DNA of 64,000 bases from Ectobius pallidus (lineage: Eukaryota; Arthropoda; Insecta; Blattodea; Ectobiidae), in assembly GCA_964059195.1 (NCBI GenBank), contig CAXKWD010000006.1:4580530-4644529 (forward strand), written 5' to 3'. Both the position numbers and the translations under genes were made by a program. The notes under the pieces are model-generated. The model had not been told where the DNA came from. It ran no database searches and saw only the letters and a list, made by a program, of their open reading frames with translations. This document shows, one piece after another, positions 53,198 to 63,488 of this stretch. The stretch's first letter is position 1; each line of letters starts with the position of its first letter.

Positions 53198-53468
53198 CTG
53201 AAAAACACACAGGTATTAGTCATGCATAATATTCAAATAAGATCTTATCCTACACACACAGAAGGCTTTCATGATACTTAGAAATGAAAATAGCTTTTTA
53301 TGTATCAAGTGCGCAAAGCAAGGCTTTAGCGGACAAATTTAGTATTTCCAAAATGCTGGATGAATCCGCATACATACATACATACAATAGTTTTGATAAA
53401 AGTTATGTAATTTTACTACTAATGAGCTTAGTTTTTCACTCATTTTTGATGATTCTGCGTAAAGAAAC
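53198..53468 (-). other. intron, no feature seen
   Basis: A phrase at 53300-53335 (TATGTATCAAGT then GCTTTAGC) recurs inverted at 57880-57910, so an unclassified repeat is present. Confidence 0.4.
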
Positions 53469-53473
53469 TTAAG

Positions 53474-54168
53474 CGGCCTGTCACTCTGAGCTTCGATCGA
53501 TCAAGACCAACCGACTGCCATCGAGCGCTCTCTACAACATTTCAGTTCCTTGTCACACAGCATGAGCGTCATCGATCAACAAAAATATTGTAGGTTATGT
53601 ACCTATATGATTTTACTAGGTACTAGGTACTGTATAATAGAGGTAAAGTATATTATCTTATTAGGCTTATGTCTGCTTATCTCCTGCACAATATCATACT
53701 ACATGTGTTGGGATGTAGGGTTTAATATTAGGCCTACTATCTCAGGCTACATCTGTTTACTTCAAGCTTCGGCCGAGCGAAGAGGTTTGTTTTAGTTTGA
53801 TCGCCCACCGCTAGGTGCTAGAACTCGATGTATATTTGTATTTGTACAATTAAATTACATAAGAAGATATCGTTTTAAGTGCCTTAATGGATTCGTACAA
53901 TTCTATTTCATTCAAATGTGAGTCTAAAACAACATTATTGTGAAAGTTAAATCTTCCAGCATCAATTCTGAAATTCAGTGCTGCCACCATTTGCCATCGA
54001 ACGTCGATTGAAAAATGGACAGGTTTGTTTTCACAGACCAGTTGATCCCTCTCACTCGTTGTTGATCGCTGGTGATCGAAGCTATGTGACTGGTACTACT
54101 GCTGTCTATAGGTTCGTTATATCGGTCGGTCGGTCGATGTTGCTCGATCGATCCAGTGTGACAGCCCC
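53474..54168. mobile_element. 695-bp inverted-repeat element
   Basis: Ends CGGCCTGTCACTCTG and, inverted, GGGGCTGTCACACTG; TTAAG on both sides (53469-53473 and 54169-54173). Both subterminal regions are full of CGATCGATC/GGTCGGTCG words. The target could be TTAA or TTA/TAA; PIF/Harbinger is my first guess. No transposase. Confidence 0.7.
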
Positions 54169-54173
54169 TTAAG

Positions 54174-54742
54174 ATAATGGCAATCGTATCAGTAGTGCAT
54201 GTTTATAAACTTCGCTTGCTATGGATTGTTTCTTTTCCTTTAAAAAACTTTTAAAGACCTCGTTAAGATAATAATGGTGATTAATTAAACTAAATGTATT
54301 TACATCAATTGAAATTACACATTTTTATAATATTTTTCTGCAACGAAATTTATTATACCTTGTTAAAAGAAGCAATCCTACAAGAGGCTTGTCTGAAGAC
54401 GATTCTTTCAACTGATACTCGTCTCGGACACTAAGCTATGGCTTAGTAATGCAAACTTCGCATGTTCGCACCCATCTCCAGTCATATAAAATATAAAAAG
54501 TTATTATTATCAAATTTATTTATTAAATTATCATGGCAACTTTACCGAGCTAGGCTGATAAAATTACTTTACGGCATGTTAGCAATCCGAGAAGCAGCTG
54601 TGAACTAAAAAGGTATTTTTGGAGTGGTCCTCTCCATGCAAGCCTTACTAACATTTCTGGAATTGGATTACCAATAGAGTTTTGAAGTATCATGGACACT
54701 TTTCTCAAAAGGTTCAGATAATTTTCACAAAATATTACATTT
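54174..54742. other. no recognisable gene (intron)
   Basis: Nothing beyond the phrase near 54575 shared with 22405. Confidence 0.4.
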
Positions 54743-55843
54743 TGAAACATCAGTGGCGGCTATTCAGGGGAAGTAGGTGAAGTAGCACTTCACCAGCATT
54801 TTCCCTTTACAATACGCATTTTAAAGTTGTTAGATCAAGAGTCTATAAGTTATAGTGTTTCAAATTAGCCTCTGTGTTAATTGGCGCTACCGCCAATTAA
54901 TTGGCGCGTGAATTACTCATTTCCTGCAGGTGTGAGCGTGGTAGCGTTACCACGCCAGTTGCAGTGCAAGTTAGTTGAGATCGAGACGTGACAGTGTATA
55001 GGCATGCGTTGCAGCTGCGTCTGTTTTAGGCCAGTTTTCGCTCTATATTACTAATACTCATCTGCAACTCCACACCAATCGGCTCTTGTATTGTTTAAGC
55101 AGCCTGCGTGTGAAATTCAGGAAATAATATTGTACTTTAGTGTCATTTACAAGTATTTCCATTGTCTCTTAACCTAGAAGCCACGTGCAGTGAACAGGCT
55201 TTGTCTAGCGTTACATACACTATCGGGCGGGAGAATAGATATTCTCCGAGAATAGTAACTATATCTTTATATCAAGTGTTGTATTCTTATATTCAGAAAT
55301 CAGGCTTCCTGATAATATATCATTGCAAATCCTCAAATCTAAATCTCTGTTCTAGCTACCTACAGTCCATTGTCTCCTTGTTTAATCTTAAGTGGTGTAA
55401 TCACCTGGTCCTCCGTAAAACCTAATAATAATTACCTGAGTTCCCTTCATTTTATTCCTCATGGAAGGATTCCCTTCAAAAGTTTATTTTCCATATCACG
55501 GATGTTGGTTTTTACTATAATGTATTTCTACATTTTTCAATTTCCCGCCATGACTGGTGTCATCGCTAGGAGGCAGTAAGCTCCCAAGTCCTGCTAGCAT
55601 TGAAGCTGAACAAGTATTCACTTCCCCAGCTGCATGGGTAGTCTGTTCCACTAAAAATGAGGGAGTGGGCTCATGGAAACCAGCAGTTTTCTCGCCTATC
55701 CCACTGTCCTCTTGCTGAGGGGACCAGACTACCCGTGAAGGTGTCCAACAGTTCTCTCAGTCTCCACCAGATTTCTCTGTAAAGAAGTCACGTGATATTT
55801 ACTTCTTTCTGCATACAGGAATAGTCAAGCGTCCACGGTGCCT

Positions 55844-56843
55844 TCTACGCATGCGCGACCTTCCAGCTGTCGACATTTGTTCTGTTGTTGTCCAAGCATG
55901 CGCGATAAATCCAGCAGTCGACATTATTTTGTTCTGTTGTTGTTAAGTTCAATATTTAGGAGGCATGAGATCATGTTTTTAAAAATAATATTAATAACTA
56001 AAGAAAAATGAATTAAAAGAAAAATTAATACAGGGTGTCCACCAAGTAATGCTGAAGAAATTCCCGACTTATTCCCTGATTTGCATTGATCATTTCAAAA
56101 ATTCCCGACCAAAATATGATTATAAAGCACTTTCTAATAACTGTATAAGAAAAATTATAGGATTATAACATACTTTAAATAAGACAAACTTTTAGTAACA
56201 AAAGTAATTGCAAACAATAATTACTTAGGCTATAACACATACAAAAGTAAGGAATAGTAAAGTAAATTAAATATACCTTCATATAGGCCTATTATTGTCT
56301 TGAAGTATTTTTGATCCCATTTATTTGTTTCTTCAACAACTTAATTTGTGCATCTAGATCAGCTGCAGCTTTTTCGGACTCTAAGAGCAGTTTTCTTTTC
56401 TTCTCTTCTAGATCTTATCTCCAGCTTTGCAATTTTTCGAATTTTCCCGGATATTTTAACAAATTCATTGACTTTTCCCTGATTTTCCCAACCATACGAA
56501 ATTCCCGGCCTTTTCCCGGATTTTCCCGACCAGTGGACACCCTGTAATAGTAACTTTGAGCAACTTGACACTTTATACAATGTAATTCAACCAGTAAAAT
56601 AAGTTATTAATCTAGGGAACTTTCAAAAGATGAGTTTAGAATAGGTTATCTCAATATTCAAGGTACTGGAGAAAAACATTTAATTACCAATGAAATGTTC
56701 GACGGTTTTTGTTTAGATGAGCATTGGTTCAAACAGGAAGAACTTCGGGTACAAGATATTAGAAGACTTCACTTTAATTAATAGTTTCAAGGGGAAAATC
56801 ACCTACATGGTGGAGTGTCAATTTATGTTAAAACCCCTCTTGT
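55844..56843 (+). mobile_element. retrotransposon E, second copy
   Basis: Same 5' repeats, TTAAGTTC, AATATTTAGGAGGCATGAGA and endonuclease relic as at 6359-6461 plus 17798-18170, with element C absent. It lacks 26 bp (ATAACATGGACAG...) present after C in the first copy. It ends after AAAACCCCTCTTG. Coding sense is lost. Confidence 0.8.
56031..56544. mobile_element. 514-bp MITE in E copy 2
   Basis: CAGGGTGTCCAC and its complement GTGGACACCCTG are the ends. TAATA lies on both sides (56026-56030 and 56545-56549). The first E copy reads AAATTAATAGTAAC uninterrupted (about 17877), which proves the insertion. The inside is rich in TTCCCGG/TTTTCCC words. The superfamily is unclear. Confidence 0.9.
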
Positions 56844-56999
56844 TGAAGGTGCTGGTTTCAACGAGTCCCGTAAAAATACAGAACCAGTACTCCAAGATCG
56901 TCACAAAATTAATGTAACGCTCAAAATCGTCACGAAATTAGTGATGTGTGACGGAACGGACTGCACAGAAAACCGTAAACTCAATGATTAGGCTTATCC

Positions 57000-57365
57000 A
57001 AAATTTTAAAAACTCAAAATTAAAAAACCGAAAATCCAAAATTTTAAAAATCTAAAATTAAAAAATCGAAAAACTAAAATTAAAAAAAAATATATTCAAA
57101 GATCCAAAATTTAAAAAATCCAAAATTCAAAGATCCAAAATTTCAAATTAAAAGATTCAAAGATCCAAAATTCAAAAAGTCCAAAAATCCAAAATTTAAA
57201 AAATAAAAAATCCAAGTATCCAAAATTTAAAAATAAAAAATTCAAAATCTAAAATTTAATAATAAAAACATCCACAATTAAAAAGTCCAAAAACCCAATA
57301 TTAAAAAGTCCAACAATCCAAAATTCAAAAAATCCGATAATCCAAAATTGAAAAATCCCAAAATT
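57000..57365. repeat. low-complexity AAATCCAAAATT array
   Basis: Variable short units of the AAAATCCAAAATTTAAAA type, matching part of 38757-39610. Confidence 0.85.
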
Positions 57366-57481
57366 AAAACACTTTTGTCGCGTGGCATTCCACGCACACT
57401 TTTTTCTCTTCACCTAATTTTCCGGTCACGAGCCGCCACTGTGAAACATCAAACTACGAGTGATAAAACAATTATGTCATT

Positions 57482-57482
<1 letters not shown>

Positions 57483-57512
<30 letters not shown>
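57483..57512. repeat. AAT microsatellite
   Basis: About ten AAT units. Confidence 0.85.
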
Positions 57513-57515
57513 TTG

Positions 57516-58235
57516 CACTTAAATTACACTTCCTGAAATTTTAGCTATATTAAAAAATTTCTAACTAAAGCTAATAAACTTTCAATGATGAAATTTTAAC
57601 CACTTTAAAATATTTTCTGAAAATTTTGGGTTTTTAAAAGATTTTGTATTAGTATGTACAGTTCATTGTTGTTACGCGATTCAAGTGGCTGTGAGAATAT
57701 GATGTTAACAAAGGGCTGACTACCTTTCATTATAATTATTTTTACGATATTTTTATTTCAGTTCATATAATTTATAGAGGTTTTACTAAAAATATTGTAT
57801 GCATCATGTATGCAAAAAATTTATCGGACTCATCCATTTCAGCCTTGATTTACGCCTCGGCCGCTATACCAGATTCGTCTGCTAAAGCGTTATTTTGCAT
57901 ACTTGATACATATATAGCTACTATGCTCTTTAACATGGATTTTGTTTGAACCAGACATCTCAAAAAGAAAGAAGCTACAGAGATTAATGCAAACCTCTGT
58001 AAAATGCAAAGTAGGCTGATGCACCAATAAGGCCGCTCAAAAAGAAACTGAACTTCTAAAAAAATTAATGAACACTCTGAATATAGTACAAACATACATA
58101 AGAAATATATATATATATATATATATATATAATAAATTTTGTCAACAACCTTTTCAAATTAAATTGGTTTGATTGGATGTGGATTGACCCGAAGGTAAGT
58201 GATAAAGAGAAGAGGACTTCAAGTGACGTGAGCAC
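57516..58235. other. no recognisable gene (intron)
   Basis: Only the inverted phrase at 57880-57910 (see 53198) and an AT repeat at 58107-58130. Confidence 0.4.
58107..58130. repeat. AT microsatellite
   Basis: About twelve AT units. Confidence 0.85.
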
Positions 58236-59255
58236 TCAAACAGATGCAAAGGAGAGTGGATACGGCAACTCGATAGCATTCAGCCAAAGATTATTAATGT
58301 ATATGGGGATTTTGTGATAAATTTTCTGGGCATCATAAGAGCAGAATCCCTTCATAAGGCTTGCATACCCAGGATTTTGTGTTCTATGTATAGTTTTTCC
58401 TTTGACCTCAAATCGAATTCCATGAAAAAGATTTAATGAACTATTCATTGCAAGTTTATCATCAAAAGCATTACCATCAACTTCTGTCGCTTCACCAGTT
58501 ATAAAATATTGCTCCAGTATGTATGACTCCTGGCTATGAATTTGTATCTGAATTTCATCGCTTTCATTACTACGAGTGATATTTGTACTCTATCCTCAGC
58601 AAGGTCTAACAATTGTAGGAAGGATTTGTTAGCCAGTGTTAACTGCTTTGCACTTTGTGCTAAACTGAAAGCTTTTGTTTTGGGTTTACATAGTTTTAAT
58701 ACAAGACTTTGCAGAACTATTGAAATCAAGTCCTATTATTTATGAGCTTTGATAGCTCTTCGGCACTACTACCAATTATATTGCCCGCCTGGCCTAGTAA
58801 CTTGATATTGCTGACTGATGTATCAGGGGCATATAAATCAAATGTGATGGAGCCAAAGATATTTTAAAGCCAGGTAAGAAAGAATTCATATCAAGTTGCC
58901 ATTTGTGAATGAGGCCATTGACAAATTGCACTCGACTCATAACGCTTACAGCAAATATGTTAGGGGATACGTCAATTGAACCACTTTATTATGGATATAA
59001 TCTTCTCGTTGTTCTTCCTAGAACTAAACCCAGAGAGTTCGGTACTTGAAATGTGATCAGCACGGGCGATGTTAATTCCACCTTTAATATAGAGGCACTG
59101 CTTTTTAAAAATTTTTCTCTAAGTACTGTTGGCTTGTTTTGTACAATGTGCATTTGCTTTAATATTTGCAGCCTCAATATCATCAATTTCATACGCACCT
59201 GTAGGAATGTGAAGTACTGACAGATTGGAGATCGGTTTTGTCCTCGAGTTATATG
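58236..59255 (-). pseudogene. relic of two virus-like structural genes (tentative)
   Basis: Two coding relics follow each other on the minus strand. The upstream one (59255-58785) has HIPTGAYEIDDIE, SLGLVLGRTTRRLYP and PGFKISLAPSHLIYMPL. The downstream one (58729-58236) has LNLFHGIRFEVKGKTI and NPGYASLMKGFCSYDAQKIY. Stops and small frame changes interrupt both. The motifs recall paired uncharacterised proteins that recur in arthropod genomes and that I associate with capsid-type proteins of DNA-virus-like or Polinton-like elements. This is from memory and not firm. If right, it is an old endogenised element, clearly broken. Confidence 0.35.
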
Positions 59256-59282
59256 GGAAAACTGTTATTCTTATTGTTAATA

Positions 59283-60220
59283 CGAGGGTCGTTCAATAAG
59301 TAATGCAACACATTTTTTTTCTTAAAGCAGATTGGTTTTATTCAGGATTCAAATACAACATATTATTCCCCAATCTTTTGGCTACAAAACCCTACTTTTC
59401 AACATCATCTCCGTTCAATGCTACAGCCTTATGCCACCTTAATGGGAGGGCCTGTATGACTGCATGGTACCACTCTCATCTGTGCTCAATTGCTTGCTCG
59501 TTATGAGGCTGATGATGAAAATTTCTTGTCAAACATTGTCACAGGCGATGAAACATGGGTTCATCACTTCGAACCAGAAACAAAACGGCAATCCATGGAG
59601 TGGCACCACACCAACTCTCCTTTGAAGAAAAAGTTCAAAGCCATACCCTCAGCTGGTAAAGTCATGGCTACGGTCTTCTGGCACTCTGAAGGGGTTATTC
59701 TGTTCGATGTCCTTCCTCATGGTGAAACGATCAACTCTGAAGAGTATTGTGCTACTCTAAGGAAATTGAAGAAACGACTTCAGTGTGTTCGTCGCCACAA
59801 AAATGCAAACGACCTTCTCATTCTCCATAATAACGCAAGGCCTCACACAAGTCTGCGCACTCGAGAGGAGCTCACAAAACTTCAGTAGACTTTTCTTCCT
59901 CATCCACCCTACAGTCCGGATCTCGTACCTTCTGACTTCCACCTGTTTGGCCTGATGAAGGATGCACTTCGTGGATGATGGGGATGTTATTGATGCAGCA
60001 AGACGTTGGCTTCGACATAGACCAGTAGAGTGGTACCATGCAGGCATACAGGCTCTCCCATTAAGGTGGCGTAAGGCTGTATCATTGAACGGAGATTATG
60101 TTGAAAAGTAGGGTTTTGTAGCCAAAAGATTGGGGAATAATATGTTGTATTTGAATCCTGAATAAAACCAACCTGCTTTAAGAAAAAAAATGTGTTGCAT
60201 TACTTATTGAACGCCCCTCG
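59283..60220 (+). mobile_element. mariner-like element with 194-bp inverted ends
   Basis: CGAGGGTCGTTCAATAAGTA at the left and its near complement at the right lie next to TA. The inverted ends run about 194 bp (59283-59476 and 60027-60220), far longer than usual for mariner. The right arm contains the transposase C-terminus and stop, so the left arm is an inverted copy of the right end. Confidence 0.85.
59490..60111 (+). pseudogene. mariner transposase relic, C-terminal two thirds
   Basis: The frame starts inside the protein (ARYEADDENFLSNI). It has IVTGDETWVHHFEPETKRQS with the first catalytic Asp. ILHNNARPHTSLRT follows, where the second catalytic Asp is Asn (the family has HDNARPH). After a stop at 59886-59888 and frame changes, HPPYSPDLVPSDFHLFG has the third Asp, and WYHAGIQALPLRWRKA runs into TAG at 60109. 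The N-terminal DNA-binding domain is gone. Inactive on three counts. Confidence 0.85.
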
Positions 60221-60222
60221 TA

Positions 60223-60500
60223 CATAGGTGTTTAAATTAAGTAATGCTATTTCATAGGTCAATTCAGGATCCAAATTTATTGCAGGATAATAATCCTGAT
60301 GATCATATGACACCACGATGTACTTTTAACAACTGTTCTCTAATAGTTCAGGACAAACCTTTTGCATCAAGCAAATAATTAACATGGGCGCTCATAATAA
60401 TAAAAATGCGCACACGCATCACAAACCATCAATAAAATTACAAAAAAAATCAACATCACTTTTCATATGGGCTATACCACTGCATTCTAATGCACGTCTC
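60223..60500. other. no recognisable gene (intron)
   Basis: Nothing seen. Confidence 0.4.
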
Positions 60501-60503
60501 TTA

Positions 60504-61923
60504 AGGCTCGTGTCCACATGAGAGCTGAGTGTGAGAAACCCTTGAGATTTGCATTTCGATATGTGGACACGCGTCTGAGAGCACTGTCTGAGAGGTAGAG
60601 GAGAGTGGCACTCAGAGAGTCAACTCGCAGGTGGTCACGCCTTTGCAATCAATCTCTGAGAGTGGATAATGTGTATACTACGTCGCATGATAAAACTGAT
60701 ATAAAGAAATTTCACAATTGTCGATTTTAGGACCTCTACATAATATGTAATATTAAATTTAATATATCTGTACAATATTTTATATATTTATACAGTAATT
60801 ATAAAATATTGATTTTTAAAATTGATTATACATACTGTAGGTTAATCAGTTATTTAATATGCCTTTAATAATTATTTATAATTTCTAAAAAAAAAATTTA
60901 AAACGAACAATACTCGATGGTAATGGAATATAATATCGTTTAATTTTCATATGTTCATCATGGAAAAATGTAGTACATTTTTAAGGGAATAACAGAATAA
61001 TAATAAAATTTTTACATTACATTCATTTATGAAACATAATGAAACACAGATCATCTCCATGGAACGGGTGCAGTAACCCTCATGTCTATAGATTAGAGGC
61101 ATGTAGGGATCTCCTTAGGAAAAAATTCCGGAACAGCGACGACGGTATTAGGCCTAAGTTGCAGTACAATCCCGTCGTTAAGTAATCATATAAATGAACA
61201 CAATATTGGTGCAGACTACATAAGATTCCACATATTCTGGTACATTGGGTATTTCCAAATCTGAGTTTAGAAACACGGCGCCTGTAGCCTAATCAGTCTT
61301 GGTGATTGTCGTATTCTTTTGAGGGGACCAAGATGACGTGCATGAGTCTACTGCATATAAAAGTAGAGACATGTAACAGCGGCACACGAAATGCTTTTGC
61401 TCTAGTGGTAAAGGACCAACCAACAAGGAGCATTTGTTGGCTCTTGGTCTTCGTGGACGCAGAGGTTAAATAGTAGACCTATCCATCCATCTAGATGCAC
61501 GAAGCTTAGATTCACAGTTTAATAGGTTCACTCCACTCGACTTGACATGCTATAAATTAAAATTTACCTGCTTGATGCCGAAAAAGCACATAGTCACAAT
61601 TAGTTTATATTTAACAAGAATCTCATATCACATTTCAAGTCTTTCTAGTTAATTTGTGGGCCTATCAAATTCACTAATACTTCAGGATGTTCTGACGATA
61701 TCCTGACAATATTAGATTGTCAAATTCTTCTAATAGCGTAATAATGAATCGTCTGTAAATGCAAGATGATTACTCGTGCGATTTTTGTTTTAAATGGACA
61801 TGGTTCTGAGAGTAATGTCACGAGTTTTACTCTCAGCTACTCTAGCGCTCTCTAGTGGACACACCCCCTGAGATTACTCTCGAGACTTTCTCGCACTGTC
61901 AGCTCTCATGTGGACACTAGCCT
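60504..61923. mobile_element. 1420-bp MITE, PIF/Harbinger-like
   Basis: AGGCTCGTGTCCACATGAGA starts it, and the complement of AGGCTAGTGTCCACATGAGA ends it. TTA flanks both sides (60501-60503 and 61924-61926), the TWA target of PIF/Harbinger elements. The outer 170 bp hold repeated GAGAGT/ACTCTC and GTGTCCAC words in opposite orientation. The interior is AT-rich without a transposase. It lies about 140 bp from a Gorab-like exon. Confidence 0.75.
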
Positions 61924-62066
61924 TTATACACTTTTCACGACATCCCACCCCCTATGCCTACACAACCGCCCCAACAGGAACACACTATCCCACCGAAACC
62001 ATGCCCCAACTCGCCACACCCCAACCAATGTTCATTCTGGTGGTACAATGACTAGTTTATACATAC

Positions 62067-62207
62067 TGTGCTTCCATGAAGTCGTGACTGGCGACCTCAA
62101 TCTGGTCTCGAAGTATGGACACATCATTACTTAACAGCAAATCAAGCTTCTGTAATTCGTCTTGAATCTGCTGTAATCTGTGGGCTTCAGCCGTTGTCTG
62201 CTTCTTC
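62067..62207 (-). CDS. Gorab: Gorab-like gene, internal coiled-coil exon
   Basis: 141 nt between the acceptor TTTATTTTACAG and the donor GCACA-GTATGT on the minus strand. It encodes KKQTTAEAHRLQQIQDELQK then LSNDVSILRDQIEVASHDFM and EAQ. The LSxDVxxLRxxIExAS pattern and its place directly before EAQKRY fit the GORAB coiled coil. The exon ends in phase 2 and the 53197 exon begins with one base, so the two join in frame. Earlier exons with the start codon must lie beyond 64000, because I find none between 62208 and the edge. Confidence 0.75.
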
Positions 62208-62302
62208 CTGTAAAATAAATAAACAAATCAATAGCTACTTCTAGTGAGCACTGTTTATATCAAACTAAGCTGATCATTAACATAATCCAAACTAAACTAA
62301 AC

Positions 62303-62626
62303 GACCGCCAGCATGGTCTTGTGGTTAGCAGCATCGCTGACTACAGATCCATCGGCCCGGGTTCAATCCCCGGTAGCTCCTCGGATTTTTCTGAGGTAGG
62401 GAGGCCTGGCAGGGGTGCACTCAGCTTCGTGATTCAAATTGAGAAGCTACTTGATGGACAAGTAGCGGCTCCGGTCATGGAAACCACCATTAACGGTCGT
62501 GGGTGTCGGCATGCTGACCACATGACCCCTATCCTGCCATCTGCCTGTAGTGGATGACACAGCGGTCGGGTGGTAGGCCAAGTCCCTCCTGGGATGTAGA
62601 GCCACTGAGTTTAGTTTAGTTTTTTT
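62303..62626 (+). mobile_element. tRNA-derived SINE, full copy
   Basis: A-box TGGTCTTGTGGTTAGCAGC and B-box GGTTCAATCCCC lie in the first 70 bp, followed by a body of about 230 bp and a T-rich tail. AAACTAAACTAAAC at 62289-62302 and AAACTAAATTAAAC at 62627-62640 are a 14-bp target duplication with one change. Confidence 0.8.
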
Positions 62627-62640
62627 AAACTAAATTAAAC

Positions 62641-62812
62641 TCTATGGCGCTACACCCATTGTGGGACTAGGCCTACCATAGGCAAATGGCAAGACTGGAA
62701 GGATACAATTCTTTATGAGGTAGTTCTTCAGTTGAAGTCAGAAGGCTCAGTTCCAGACCTCTCTACTTGAGAAAAATCTGAGGTACCGGGGATTGAACCC
62801 ACGTCTGCATAT
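62641..62812 (-). mobile_element. second copy of the same SINE family, partial, inverted
   Basis: The minus strand reads ACGTGGGTTCAATCCCCGGT, then TTTTTCTCAAGTAGAGAGGTC, aligning with the B-box and body of the SINE at 62303. It starts just before the B box and is followed by AAT repeats. Confidence 0.7.
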
Positions 62813-62850
62813 AATAATAATAACAATAATAATAATAATAATAATAATAT
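62812..62850. repeat. AAT microsatellite
   Basis: About twelve AAT units, one interrupted (AACAAT). Read on the minus strand it may be the TTA tail of the RT relic to its right. Confidence 0.75.
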
Positions 62851-63310
62851 TTATAATATTTAATAATAATAACTTTGTAACCATATAAAGACACTACTGT
62901 TAGAACATTTTCTGTTTTAAATTTACTTTTACGTGACCTGTTTTTGCTTAACCTGTATATACATCTTTTGGAGTATCAAGATTCTATTCCAGCACTACCC
63001 CATATTTCTATGGCGTAATTAATGTGACTATGTATTATCCCGTAATATACCACTTTTAATGTGTCTGGGGGCGTATGTTTTGCAGATAAAGACCTGAGCT
63101 AGTTTTATTATATATGTGTTGTATGTGATTATGAAATCTTAAATTCTGATCCAGTTGGAGTCCTAGAAAATTTGTATCAATTGCTATGTCTAATTTATAT
63201 TACTGCTTTTGTGTTTAACTATCCCTAGTCAGCAACGTTAAGCTCTACACCATTCATAAGATCTACAACTTTATATTATTTTAAATCTGAGACACAGACT
63301 TTATTATACT
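62850..63310 (-). pseudogene. Jockey/CR1-like RT thumb relic
   Basis: The minus strand encodes MNGVELNVAD, then IAIDTNFLGLQLDQNLRFHN, and after frame changes TLKVVYYGIIHSHINYAIEI then WGSA. These are the ordered blocks after the catalytic site of non-LTR RTs (FLGxxLDxNLxWxxHI and the YF-x-x-xHSxxxYxIxxWG block). The palm is missing. With the TTA-type repeat on its 3' side this is a 5'-truncated copy. Confidence 0.65.
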
Positions 63311-63419
63311 CTTTGCCTCAATTGCAATAAAATGAATGAATAAGTTTATTGTTTGCCATCAATGCTTTACGTTTTACAACAACTTCAGCAACAATATAAG
63401 AGAATATTATAGGAGAAAA

Positions 63420-63488
63420 ATTCCTCCGACACTGGGACTTGAACCCAGGACCTTTGGATATTCGCGCCAATGCTCTACCAACAGAGAC
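63420..63488 (-). other. tRNA-like sequence, SINE head
   Basis: The minus strand has TCTGTTGGTAGAGCATTGGC (A box) and GGTCCTGGGTTCAAGTCCCA (B box with T arm). The T arm pairs well, while the anticodon arm and the acceptor do not close properly. Probably a tRNA-derived SINE head rather than a working tRNA. Confidence 0.5.

Larger units (their letters stand above)
54751..57441. mobile_element. 2.7-kb non-autonomous hAT with nested cargo
   Basis: CAGTGGCGGCT starts it and AGCCGCCACTG ends it, flanked by the 8-bp duplication TGAAACAT (54743-54750 and 57442-57449). The inner ends share AGGTGAAG. Inside lie the second copy of E (55844-56843), a 514-bp MITE within that, and a low-complexity array (57000-57365). 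No transposase frame was seen. Confidence 0.85.
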
